A stretch of DNA of 12,405 nucleotides. Source: an uncultured Pseudomonadota bacterium (GTDB taxonomy: Bacteria > Pseudomonadota > Gammaproteobacteria > Burkholderiales > Casimicrobiaceae). Shown here piece by piece: positions 5,591 through 12,405 of this stretch. The stretch spans positions 1 through 12,405 of the forward strand of contig CALFEY010000150.1 in the NCBI GenBank assembly GCA_937958295.1, written 5' to 3'. The notes under the pieces were generated by a model. The model worked only from the letters and a program-made list of their open reading frames with translations, searched no databases and was not told where the DNA came from. Every line of letters starts with the position of its first letter. Position 1 is the first letter of the stretch. The position numbers were made by a program, and so were the translations under genes.

Positions 5591-6892
5591 CAGGCGCCTG
5601 ACCTGGCGCGACGCCACGATCTCGCCGCCCATGAACCTCTCATGATTGCCCACGATGTCGCCGGCTTCGTACCGGTAATTGACCATGAGGCCGAGCGACT
5701 GGCGCAGTCCCTTGCGGGAGGTGTCGGCGAGCCAGTTGATGCGTTCAAGTCGCGCGCCGTTGTTGAGGTGGAAGCGTGCGACCGGATCGCGCGCCGGCTC
5801 GCCGGTCTCGGACACCTGCAGGAGATAGGCGGCGCATAGCTGCGTCAGGGGCACCTGCAGGGGCGCCAGGCGCTCCACAGCGCCGGCCGGGTCGGCCACG
5901 AATCTGCCCACCTCCGTGCCGAGGGTCGCGGCCACGGCGGCGAGCGCTGGCGCGATCGCGTCGACGGGCGAGGCGCGTCCCACGCCGCGGAGCAGGGGCT
6001 CGAGCCAGGCCACGAACCCCGGCACCGGCGAGAGCGTGCAGAAGACCTCGAGGCGCGGGAACTCGCGCGACAGCACGTCCACTACGTTCTTGATGAGGAA
6101 GTTGCCGAGCGACACGCCGCGCAGCCCGGGCTGGCAGTTGCTGATCGAGTAGAACACCGCGGTGGTCGCGCGCGCGGGATCGCTCGCTTCGGTCTGGGAA
6201 CCGAGCAGCGGCGCCACGGCCTCGGCCATGCGCCGGGTCAGCGCCACCTCGACGAAGATCAACGGCTCATCGCGTAGCGCCGGGTGGAAGAAGGCATAGC
6301 AGCGGCGGTCGCCGTCGAGTCGCCGGCGCAGGTCGGTCCAGTCGCGGATCTCGTGCACCGCCTCGTGCGCGATGATCTGCTCGAGCAGGTACGCCGGCGT
6401 GCGCCAGTCCACGCGGTTGATCTGCAAAAAGCCGGGGTTGAACCACGACGACAGGAGGTGCCGGAAGTCACCGTCGACGGCCTCGAGCTCGCGCTGGCCG
6501 GGCAACAACTCGAGAAGGCGCTCGCGCATGCGCAGGATCGCGGCGGTGCCGCCGGGGGCGCGGTTGAGGCGTCGCAACAGCTCCTGCCGCGGCGGTTCGA
6601 CCGCAGCGCCCAGCGCCGCGAGGTGCAGCGCCGAGCGATCGGCGGCATAGGCCTGCGCGGCGGCCAGCACCTGCGCGGGATCGGGGGAGAAATCCCCGAG
6701 CAGCGACGCGAAGAACCGCGCCTGCTCCTTGCGATCGAGCTTGTCGTAAAGGTCGAGCGTGGCGCGGGCCAGCGACACGCCTGCGGCCTCGCCGCGTTCC
6801 GTCAGGAGCTTGCGGCAACTCGCGAGCACGCGCCGCAGCGCCACGCTTTCGGGCGTGGCAGCAGCGGCGCGTTTGCGGATCGCATCGAACAC
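5573..6892 (-). CDS. Malonyl-CoA decarboxylase
   Basis: This protein of 439 residues turns malonyl-CoA into acetyl-CoA and CO2 in the cytoplasm. It has the whole family layout: a helical N-terminal domain (about 1-165, with YDKLDRKEQARFFASLL) and a C-terminal acetyltransferase-like catalytic domain. Key segments are SSWFNPGFLQINRVDW (149-163), HEAVHEI (176-182), FFHPALRDEPLIFVEVALT (201-219), FYSISNCQPGLRGVSLGNFL (247-266), TLSPVPGF (286-293) and FHLNNGARLERINWLADTS (374-392). The catalytic pair known from the human enzyme corresponds to a serine in YSIS (S249 or S251) and H375. The start is GTG 6892 with AAGGAA nine bases upstream. The gene follows the GAF/PucR-type regulator gene by 54 bases on the same strand, so co-transcription is possible. 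In bacteria this enzyme usually serves malonate use, but the partner malonyl-CoA synthetase is not in the window. Confidence 0.95.
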   Translation of the reverse strand: MFDAIRKRAAAATPESVALRRVLASCRKLLTERGEAAGVSLARATLDLYDKLDRKEQARFFASLLGDFSPDPAQVLAAAQAYAADRSALHLAALGAAVEPPRQELLRRLNRAPGGTAAILRMRERLLELLPGQRELEAVDGDFRHLLSSWFNPGFLQINRVDWRTPAYLLEQIIAHEAVHEIRDWTDLRRRLDGDRRCYAFFHPALRDEPLIFVEVALTRRMAEAVAPLLGSQTEASDPARATTAVFYSISNCQPGLRGVSLGNFLIKNVVDVLSREFPRLEVFCTLSPVPGFVAWLEPLLRGVGRASPVDAIAPALAAVAATLGTEVGRFVADPAGAVERLAPLQVPLTQLCAAYLLQVSETGEPARDPVARFHLNNGARLERINWLADTSRKGLRQSLGLMVNYRYEAGDIVGNHERFMGGEIVASRQVRRLALPRP

Positions 6893-6946
6893 GGCGGGAC
6901 GTTCCTTACGCTCTGGCGCGCAACGCGCGGCGGGGCAGGGGTCGAT

Positions 6947-8905
6947 TCAAGTGTGCTCTCCCAGGTCCCACACCCGAAGGGCCATGTGAATCTCGAGCGC
7001 GCGCGAGGCGTTGCCCCAGTGGCCGAGCAGGTCCTCGCCGGCAGCGAGGCGCTGCCTCACGGTGTTGACATGGATGCCGAGGCGCTGAGCGGTGGTCCTG
7101 GCGTTCTGGTTGCTGTCGAAGTAGCAGAGCAGCGTGGCCGTGAGGCCGGACCCGCGTTTGCGATCATGGGCGAGCGTCGCGCCGATCGTCGCGTCGACGA
7201 ACGCGCGCAGGCTCGCCTGGTCGTGGGACTCGAACAGCGCCGAGTACAGCGCGAGCTCGTTCTGGTCGAGGATCACGCGGCTGGCGCCGAGGCGGCTCAG
7301 AACGGCGAGCGCCCGTCGCAGCGTGGCATAGGAGGCCGGCAACTGCGCGGGTGTTGTTAACGGACGCGACAGCACCCCGCGATGCGCGGCCGCCACCTCC
7401 CGCCCCAGCCATGCCGACACCGTCCGCCGCGCGTCCGTTGCGGCCGTCGCCGTGCACAACACGACGAGGGTACCGTCGACATCGTCGACGAGCGCGTCGC
7501 GCAGCGCGGTCTCGCTGCGGAAGCGTCGCGCCGCAGCGGCGGCCCCGCCGCCTTCGATCTCCACCAGCACGAGGGCGAGCGGATGCGACAAGTCGAGGCC
7601 GTGCCGCGCGGCCGCGGTCGCAAGCGCGCCGAGCTCGTCCTGACGCAGCGAGACCAACGACCGCAAAAGTGTCGACGCGCTCCGGTTGCGTGCGGCTTCC
7701 GCGCGTTGCTGGGAGAGAAGCACGATGCCGATCACGCTGGCGCTGCGCTCAAAGGTGCGCAGCGCGATGTCCTTCAGGTCGCCGTGGTGGAACATCAGCG
7801 CAGTGCCGAGCGTGTCGTCTCCGCCGATCACGCACATCACCCGGCAGTGCTCGCCGTCGGCCTCGTAGGCGAGCACGGAGCGTCCCGTCTCGCGGCTTCG
7901 TCGCGTTGCCTCCGCCAGCGCGGCGCCGTGCTCGCCGCGGGGTGTATAGCCACGCGCGCCGGCGCTGTCATGCGCGGCGGCGAGCCCCTTGCCCACGACG
8001 TGGCCCAGCTCGTCGAGTACGAGGAGGTCGCCCGCGAGCATGTCCGCAATCGCCTGGCACAAGGTGGCGAGTGACGCGCCGCGGGCGAGCAGGGACGTCA
8101 GCCGCTCGTGCGCGTCGGTGGCGGACTGGATGCCGCGCAGATGGCGCTCGAGCTGATCGCGCGCCTGACTGGCCTCGGCGAGCGCCGCGGCCGCGCGCTC
8201 GAAGTCGCGTGCGTTGCGCAGGGCCACGGCACCGTGCGTGGCGAGAGTGGAAAGGATGGAGATCGCCTGCGTGGTGTACGGTCGGCGGTAGCGGTCGGCT
8301 ACGAAGAGCAACCCCACGATCTCGTTGTCGCGGATGAGCGGTAGGCCCACGAGCGCCCCAGGGCCCTCCTGGCGAAACGTGTCGTCGAGGTGCGTGTCGT
8401 GCACGAAGCGGCCATCCTGCAGATAATCGGTCGTGGTGAACGGCCGCCAGGTTGACATGACGATGCCGGCCACGCCGCAGTCGCGCCGGGCCACCATCGC
8501 GTGGGTGCCTTGCGACATCGCGCCGTCCGCCGCCAGCACCCGGAACTCGCCGCCCACAGGGTCGAACGCGGACAGCCAGGCGACGTCCGAGCCCAGCAGG
8601 GCGCGCGCACGGATCACGATGGCGTTGAGAAGGCCTTGTAGGTCCAGACGGCCCGCCAGGTCCTGAGCCGATTCGATGACGGACCACAAACCCCGCTCGC
8701 GCTCCTGCTGCAGCTCGAGTCGATCGCGCAGCGCCATGGCCATGCGTGCGCGCTCGAGCGACACCGACTTGGCGGGATGCGTGTCGGGCAGGGCCTCGAC
8801 GTCGGCCAGGCGACGCGCGAACTCGTGGGCCGACGCGCCTTGGTGCAGCAGCTCGAGCAGTTCGCCGCCGACGCGATCGGTCACGTCGACAGGGGCGTAT
8901 GTCAT
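6947..8905 (-). CDS. GAF-domain sensor regulator with PucR/CdaR-type C-terminal HTH
   Basis: This 652-residue cytoplasmic regulator has these regions in order. A short N-terminal helical region runs to about 75. A GAF domain spans about 85-235, with LLGSDVAWLSAFDP, a GVAGIVMSTWRPF segment and ALVGLPLIRDNEIVGLLFVAD. A helical, coiled-coil-like linker covers about 232-270. A second sensor-like domain lies at about 290-415 (LLVLDELGHVVGKG ... GTALMFHHGDL). Then comes a CdaR/GGDEF-like region with PLALVLVEIEGG and ASYATLRRALAVLSRLG. The last 65 residues are a PucR-type helix-turn-helix (LLCYFDSNQNARTTAQRLGIHVNTVRQRL). Such proteins switch genes for degradation in response to a small ligand. The same frame runs open upstream of 8905, but that part overlaps the SDR gene and reads as low-quality protein, so ATG 8905 is used. 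It diverges from the SDR-Bug-amidase operon, its probable target. Confidence 0.88.
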   Translation of the reverse strand: MTYAPVDVTDRVGGELLELLHQGASAHEFARRLADVEALPDTHPAKSVSLERARMAMALRDRLELQQERERGLWSVIESAQDLAGRLDLQGLLNAIVIRARALLGSDVAWLSAFDPVGGEFRVLAADGAMSQGTHAMVARRDCGVAGIVMSTWRPFTTTDYLQDGRFVHDTHLDDTFRQEGPGALVGLPLIRDNEIVGLLFVADRYRRPYTTQAISILSTLATHGAVALRNARDFERAAAALAEASQARDQLERHLRGIQSATDAHERLTSLLARGASLATLCQAIADMLAGDLLVLDELGHVVGKGLAAAHDSAGARGYTPRGEHGAALAEATRRSRETGRSVLAYEADGEHCRVMCVIGGDDTLGTALMFHHGDLKDIALRTFERSASVIGIVLLSQQRAEAARNRSASTLLRSLVSLRQDELGALATAAARHGLDLSHPLALVLVEIEGGGAAAAARRFRSETALRDALVDDVDGTLVVLCTATAATDARRTVSAWLGREVAAAHRGVLSRPLTTPAQLPASYATLRRALAVLSRLGASRVILDQNELALYSALFESHDQASLRAFVDATIGATLAHDRKRGSGLTATLLCYFDSNQNARTTAQRLGIHVNTVRQRLAAGEDLLGHWGNASRALEIHMALRVWDLGEHT

Positions 8906-8941
8906 CGTCGGCTCGGTTCCACGAAGCGTCGTCGGGAGTCG

Positions 8942-8970
8942 AGGATAGCAAAAGGCGGGCAGCGTGCCAC
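8942..8970 (-). promoter_or_regulatory. Candidate promoter of the GAF/PucR-type regulator
   Basis: On the minus strand TGCTATCCT (extended -10, hexamer at 8947-8942) lies 17 bases from GTGGCA (8970-8965), each hexamer matching four of six consensus bases. Transcription would begin near 8935, giving a leader of about 30 bases before ATG 8905. Confidence 0.35.
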
Positions 8971-9010
8971 CTGTCCCACGGACTGGTGCGCGATGACACT
9001 GTCTCGGCCT

Positions 9011-9022
9011 CGCACGTGTGCG
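9011..9022. promoter_or_regulatory. Possible operator dyad in the regulator/SDR gap
   Basis: CGCAC-GT-GTGCG is a 5+5 inverted repeat in the middle of the 193-base gap between the divergent regulator and SDR genes. It could be a binding site for the GAF/PucR-type protein, but short GC dyads are common in DNA of this composition. The rest of the gap shows only a weak plus-strand promoter (TTGGTC 9032, TAGGCT 9055, 17 apart). Confidence 0.2.
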
Positions 9023-9098
9023 CGGCAGACATTGGTCGCCGGCAGGTTTCAGGATAGGCTCGCCCGAGCTTCTGCCGCCCGCCCACAATCGCCCGCCC

Positions 9099-9887
9099 AT
9101 GCCGCTCCACGACACGCTGCTCCCGCGCCGGGGCCTGCGCGCGCTCGTCACCGCCGGCGCGAGCGGCATCGGAGCGACCATCGCCCGTGCGCTCGCCGAG
9201 GCGGGGGCGCGCGTGCACGTCTGCGACATCGATAGCGTCGCGCTCGCACGCGGCATCCCCGGGGCCGCCGGCATCACCGCGAGCGTCGCTGATGCCTCGG
9301 TGGCGAGCGACGTCGATCGTGTCTTCGCCGACGTGGAGGCCTCGCTGGGTGGCCTCGACGTGCTCGTCAACAACGCGGGGATTGCCGGCTCGACCGGCGC
9401 CATCGAGTCGATCGAGCCCCCGGACTGGGAGCACACGCTCGCCGTGAACGTCAACAGCCAGTTCTACTTTGCCCGCCGTGCCGTCCCGTTGCTCAAGCGC
9501 TCGCCCTACGCGAGCCTCATCTCGATGAGCTCGGTGGCCGGCCGGCTGGGATATGCGTTCCGCACGCCTTACGCCGCCAGCAAGTGGGCGATCGTGGGCC
9601 TGACGAAGTCGCTGGCCATCGAGCTCGGGCCGCACGGGATACGCGTGAATGCGATCCTGCCCGGCACCGTCGAGGGCGAGCGCATGCAGGCGGTGATCGC
9701 CGCCCGGGCTGCCGCCACCGGGGTCAGCGTCGATGCGATGCGCGAGGCGTACGAACGCAAGATCTCGTTGCGTCGGATGGTCACGGCGGAGGACGTCGCC
9801 GCGGTGATCCTGTTCCTCTGCTCGCCGGCGGCGCGCAACCTCACGGGTCAGTCCATCAGCGTGGACGGCAACCTCGAGTACCTGTGA
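9099..9887 (+). CDS. Short-chain dehydrogenase/reductase (SDR), probably NAD-dependent
   Basis: This classical SDR of 262 residues has every core motif: the TAGASGIG cofactor loop (18-25); D43 at the end of strand 2 (VCDID), which usually favours NAD over NADP; NNAG (91-94); N117; and the catalytic S145, Y158 and K162 (SMSSVAG ... PYAASK). LPGTVEG follows the active site and the C-terminus is GQSISVDGNLEYL, as in many hydroxy-acid or sugar dehydrogenases. It oxidises an alcohol or reduces a ketone; the substrate is not visible. ATG 9099 starts a typical N-terminus, but no Shine-Dalgarno sequence is evident upstream. A reading from 9018 would add 27 atypical residues. It is the first gene of the apparent operon with the Bug receptor (49 bases on) and amidase, so it may act on the same compound. 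Confidence 0.92.
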   Translation: MPLHDTLLPRRGLRALVTAGASGIGATIARALAEAGARVHVCDIDSVALARGIPGAAGITASVADASVASDVDRVFADVEASLGGLDVLVNNAGIAGSTGAIESIEPPDWEHTLAVNVNSQFYFARRAVPLLKRSPYASLISMSSVAGRLGYAFRTPYAASKWAIVGLTKSLAIELGPHGIRVNAILPGTVEGERMQAVIAARAAATGVSVDAMREAYERKISLRRMVTAEDVAAVILFLCSPAARNLTGQSISVDGNLEYL

Positions 9888-9936
9888 TGCCGGTGCCCAA
9901 AATCAAAAAGCAAATCCGACGATCCAAGGAGGCCCC

Positions 9937-10917
9937 ATGAACCCTCGTCGCCGCAGTGCACTAGCCACCTTTGCCATCCTGGGCCTCGCCGCTGTCCTGG
10001 CGAGCCGGGCCCTCGCGGCTTTTCCGGAGCGGCCGCTCGAGCTCATCGCTCCGTATCCGCCAGGCGGCGCAGCGGACACGGTGTCACGCCTGATCGCCAA
10101 TGCGCTCGGCGCCGAGCTCGGCCAGCCCGTGACGGTCGTCAATAAGCCGGGCGGCGGAACCGTGATCGGCGCGCAGGCCGCGAAGAACGCCGCGCCCGAC
10201 GGCTACACTTTGTTCCTCGGCACCAACTCCACGTTCATGCTGAACCCGGCGGTGCGCAACGACCTGCCTTACGACGGCGCGCGCGACTTCGAGGCCGTGG
10301 GCATGATCGGCGAGGTGCCGCTCGGCATCCTCGTGCGTGCAGACTCGCCTTATCAGAATCTTGCGCAACTCGTTGCGGCTGCCAAGGCCGATCCCCGCAG
10401 GCTCAACTATGCCTCCTACGGCAACGCCACGGTGCCGCACTTTGCGGGCGAGATGTTCAAGAGCGCGTCCGGCATCGGCATGGAGCACATCCCTTACCAA
10501 GGGAGCGCGCCGGCAATGAACGACCTTCTCGGCGGACGCGTGCAGGTCTCCTTCGATACGCTCGTGGCCGCGGTGCCGCAGCTCGAGGCGGGTCGCATCC
10601 GGATTCTGGCGGTGACCACGACCCGCCGCTCGGGCAAGCTGCCCAACGTGCCCACGGTGGCCGAGAGCGGCTTCCCCGGCTACGACATCAGCTCGTGGGC
10701 GGCGATCCTCACGCCTCGCGGGTTGTCGGCGCCTGTCAAGGCCAAACTGGTCGATGCCCTGCGGGTGGCGCTCGCCAAGCCCGAGGTCCAGTCGCGGCTG
10801 CGCGAGCTGGGGTACGAGCCGAGCTTCGATCCCCTTGCAAACTGGGCAGACCTCGTGCCGCGAGAGACGACGCGGATGCGCGCCATTGCGAACAAGGCGC
10901 AGATCAAGGTGGACTAG
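9937..10917 (+). CDS. Bug/TctC-family periplasmic substrate-binding protein
   Basis: This 326-residue protein of the Bug (TctC) family is the periplasmic receptor type of tripartite tricarboxylate transporters, greatly expanded in Burkholderiales. Residues 1-28 are a signal peptide (MNPRRR, hydrophobic core, ending ASRALA). The mature part has the family marks: FPERPLELIAPYPPGGAADT with its ligand loop, NKPGGGTVIGAQ, APDGYTL, YASYGNATVPHFAGEMF, VPYQ-like IPYQGSAPAMNDLLGG, LPNVPTVAESGFPGYD and a C-terminal LGYEP. Known members bind carboxylates, amides or similar small molecules through the backbone and water; this one's ligand is not known. AAGGAGG (9926-9932) four bases before ATG 9937 is the strongest ribosome binding site in the window, in keeping with high receptor output. 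No tctA/tctB membrane genes are nearby, so it is an orphan receptor that would work with a permease elsewhere or act as a sensor. Confidence 0.95.
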   Translation: MNPRRRSALATFAILGLAAVLASRALAAFPERPLELIAPYPPGGAADTVSRLIANALGAELGQPVTVVNKPGGGTVIGAQAAKNAAPDGYTLFLGTNSTFMLNPAVRNDLPYDGARDFEAVGMIGEVPLGILVRADSPYQNLAQLVAAAKADPRRLNYASYGNATVPHFAGEMFKSASGIGMEHIPYQGSAPAMNDLLGGRVQVSFDTLVAAVPQLEAGRIRILAVTTTRRSGKLPNVPTVAESGFPGYDISSWAAILTPRGLSAPVKAKLVDALRVALAKPEVQSRLRELGYEPSFDPLANWADLVPRETTRMRAIANKAQIKVD

Positions 10918-10923
10918 ACGTCC

Positions 10924-12402
10924 TTGCTGGAGCCCTGCGACCTCGACGCCGTTGCTGCGCGCCGCGCGATCGGCGCGCGCGAGCTCTCGCCGGTGGAGCT
11001 GGTGCGAAGCTGCATCGCACGCATCGAAGCCGTCGACCCGGCGGTGAACGCCATGGTGGCCCGCGACTTCGAGCGCGCGCTCACCGCTGCACGTGCCGCC
11101 GAAAGAGCCTTGATGAACGGCGCACCGCTCGGCCCGCTGCACGGGTTGCCGCTGGGCGTGAAAGACCTCGTCGATGCCGCAGGCCTGCCCACCACCTTCG
11201 GTAGCGCGCTGTTCCGCGACAACGTGGCCGCGGCCGACGAGGGTGTGGTGGCGCGCCTGCGCGCCGCGGGCGCTATCGTGCTCGGCAAGACCAACACGCC
11301 GGAATGGGGGGCGGGCGGCAACACTCGCAACGCCCTCCATGGCGCGACGGGCAACCCGCACGATCCCACGCGCTCCGCGGCCGGCTCCTCCGGCGGATCC
11401 GCGGCGGCCCTCGCATGCGGCATGGTGCCGTTGGCCACGGGCTCAGACACGGCCGGCTCGCTGCGCACGCCCGCCGCGTACTGCGGGATCGTAGGCTTTC
11501 GCCCCACGCCCGGCCTCATCCCGAGCGAGCGACGCAACATGGCGTGGATTCCGTTGTCCACGCTAGGCCCGATGGCGCGCACCGTCCCCGACCTTGACCT
11601 CATGCTGGGAGCGATGGCCGGACACGACGCACGCGATCCGCTGAACGTGTTCGCCGGGGAGAGGCGGAGCCTGGATCGATCCGACCCGTTCGACCTTCGG
11701 CAGCTTCGCATCGCGGCCTCGCCGGATCTGGGCTTCGCCCTCGTGGAGCCGGGGATACGCGCGACTTTCGGCGACAAGCTCCAGCGCGTGGCCGGCCTTT
11801 TCGGCGACTGCCGCATAGTGCATCCGGATTGCAGCGGCGCCGACGAGGCCTTCGAGGTCCTGCGCGCGGTTCTGTTCCTGGGCCGGCACAGGAGCCTGCT
11901 GGCGGAGGATCCGCAGCACCTCGGTGCGACCGTGGCGGGCAACGTCGAAGCGGGCCTCCGTTACACGGCCGTCGACGTTGCGCAAGCGCTGGAGGCGCAG
12001 ACGGCACTGTATCGACGCTGGCAGACGTTCTTCGCGGAAACCGATCTCCTGCTAACGCCGGCGGTGACCGTGAGCCCCCGCGCTTGGCGCGAGCCGTATC
12101 CTGCAAGCATCGATGGTCGGCCGACAAGAACGTACTTCCACTGGCTCGCGCTCGCGTATGCGGTGACGCTGGCGGGTCATCCCGCGCTCAGCCTGCCTCT
12201 GGGGCGCGATCACGCCGGTATGCCCTTCGGACTGCAGATCGTGGGCCCGCGCGGCGGCGACGCGCGGGTACTAGCGGCGGCCGCCGCGTTGGAGGAGCGC
12301 CTCGCGCAGGATCCCGACCTGGCACGACCTCGGCCAGACCTCGATGCGCTTCGTCGCGCGCCCGCGCTGGCGAGCATGCCCGGTTTTAGTGAGCCGATCT
12401 GA
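10924..12402 (+). CDS. Amidase-signature family hydrolase
   Basis: This complete amidase of 492 residues should cleave a carboxamide (or ester) to acid and ammonia or amine. The Lys-cisSer-Ser triad is intact: K80 in LPLGVKD, S155 in AGSSGGSA and S179 in GSDTAGSLRTPA. Their spacings (75 and 24 residues) equal those of fatty acid amide hydrolase (K142, S217, S241). The N-terminus (ARELSPVELVRSCIARIEAVDPAVNA) and the C-terminal FGLQIVGPRGGDARVLAAAAALEE are typical. No signal peptide is seen, so it acts in the cytoplasm. The start is a TTG at 10924, six bases after the Bug stop codon; the ribosome binding site is weak (AAGGTGG ends about 11 bases before, inside the Bug gene). No later start keeps the family N-terminus. 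It is the last gene of the SDR-Bug-amidase operon and probably hydrolyses an imported amide. Malonamidase- or glutamyl-tRNA-amidase-like substrates cannot be separated by sequence alone; gatA is unlikely because gatB and gatC are absent. Confidence 0.93.
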   Translation: MLEPCDLDAVAARRAIGARELSPVELVRSCIARIEAVDPAVNAMVARDFERALTAARAAERALMNGAPLGPLHGLPLGVKDLVDAAGLPTTFGSALFRDNVAAADEGVVARLRAAGAIVLGKTNTPEWGAGGNTRNALHGATGNPHDPTRSAAGSSGGSAAALACGMVPLATGSDTAGSLRTPAAYCGIVGFRPTPGLIPSERRNMAWIPLSTLGPMARTVPDLDLMLGAMAGHDARDPLNVFAGERRSLDRSDPFDLRQLRIAASPDLGFALVEPGIRATFGDKLQRVAGLFGDCRIVHPDCSGADEAFEVLRAVLFLGRHRSLLAEDPQHLGATVAGNVEAGLRYTAVDVAQALEAQTALYRRWQTFFAETDLLLTPAVTVSPRAWREPYPASIDGRPTRTYFHWLALAYAVTLAGHPALSLPLGRDHAGMPFGLQIVGPRGGDARVLAAAAALEERLAQDPDLARPRPDLDALRRAPALASMPGFSEPI

Positions 12403-12405
12403 GCG

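Noticed and set aside
6916..6928. Short hairpin GCGCG-CAA-CGCGC between the regulator and the decarboxylase
   Set aside because: Only five pairs with a three-base loop and no T-run; expected by chance in DNA this GC-rich.
8906..9635. Minus-strand extensions upstream of the GAF/PucR-type start
   Set aside because: The open frames cross the intergenic gap and the start of the SDR gene and read as low-complexity Ser/Ala/Arg protein, so the regulator start is kept at 8905.
10084..11361. 425-residue open frame antisense to the Bug and amidase genes
   Set aside because: Composition is Arg/His-rich, with no motif; both genes on the plus strand have intact family motifs.
10924..12402. Amidase as gatA of the Glu-tRNA amidotransferase
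   Set aside because: No gatB or gatC is adjacent and the gene sits in a receptor/dehydrogenase operon, which fits a catabolic amidase better.
1..12405. Mobile element, phage, CRISPR or toxin/defence system
   Set aside because: No transposase, integrase, terminal inverted repeats, spaced short repeats or nuclease/toxin motifs were seen; all sizeable genes are metabolic, transport or regulatory, apart from the unknown two-repeat protein.

Overview
The window is very GC-rich, densely coding chromosomal DNA. A Bug/TctC-type solute receptor, a DctPQM TRAP transporter, a LysR regulator, a PucR/CdaR-type regulator and an amidase lie close together. This mix is typical of metabolically versatile Betaproteobacteria, Burkholderiales in particular; that assignment is an inference from gene content, not from a marker gene. 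I see no tRNA, rRNA, CRISPR array, transposase, integrase or phage gene. The region reads as catabolic and transport islands rather than mobile DNA.

Layout. (1) Positions 1-390, minus: the N-terminal third or less of a thiamine-diphosphate enzyme of the acetolactate-synthase/decarboxylase type, cut by the window edge. (2) Positions 413-1285, plus: a 290-residue protein of unknown function made of two homologous halves, divergent from the ThDP gene. (3) Positions 4458 to 1259, minus: an EthD-like small protein followed by the three parts of a TRAP transporter (receptor, small permease, large permease) in one apparent operon. A strong GC hairpin sits between receptor and small permease. (4) Positions 4589-5566, plus: a LysR-type regulator divergent from that operon, with overlapping candidate promoters in the shared 130-bp gap. 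(5) Positions 6892-5573, minus: malonyl-CoA decarboxylase. (6) Positions 8905-6947, minus: a 652-residue sensor-regulator with GAF-type N-terminus and PucR-type C-terminal HTH. (7) Positions 9099-12402, plus: SDR dehydrogenase, Bug-type periplasmic receptor and amidase-signature hydrolase, probably one operon, divergent from the regulator.

How it may work together (inference). The LysR protein probably controls the EthD-TRAP operon, which would import a small organic acid. The GAF/PucR-type regulator probably controls the SDR-Bug-amidase operon and perhaps the decarboxylase downstream of it. An amidase and a malonyl-CoA decarboxylase with organic-acid uptake would fit breakdown of an amide or diacid to acetyl-CoA, but no malonyl-CoA synthetase is visible and the substrate cannot be read from the sequence.

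The least explained element is the two-repeat protein at 413-1285. Each half carries the same SHGG, DAGVG, AHTSARIGD and SHxN...ALGxxPG motifs, and I do not recognise its family.
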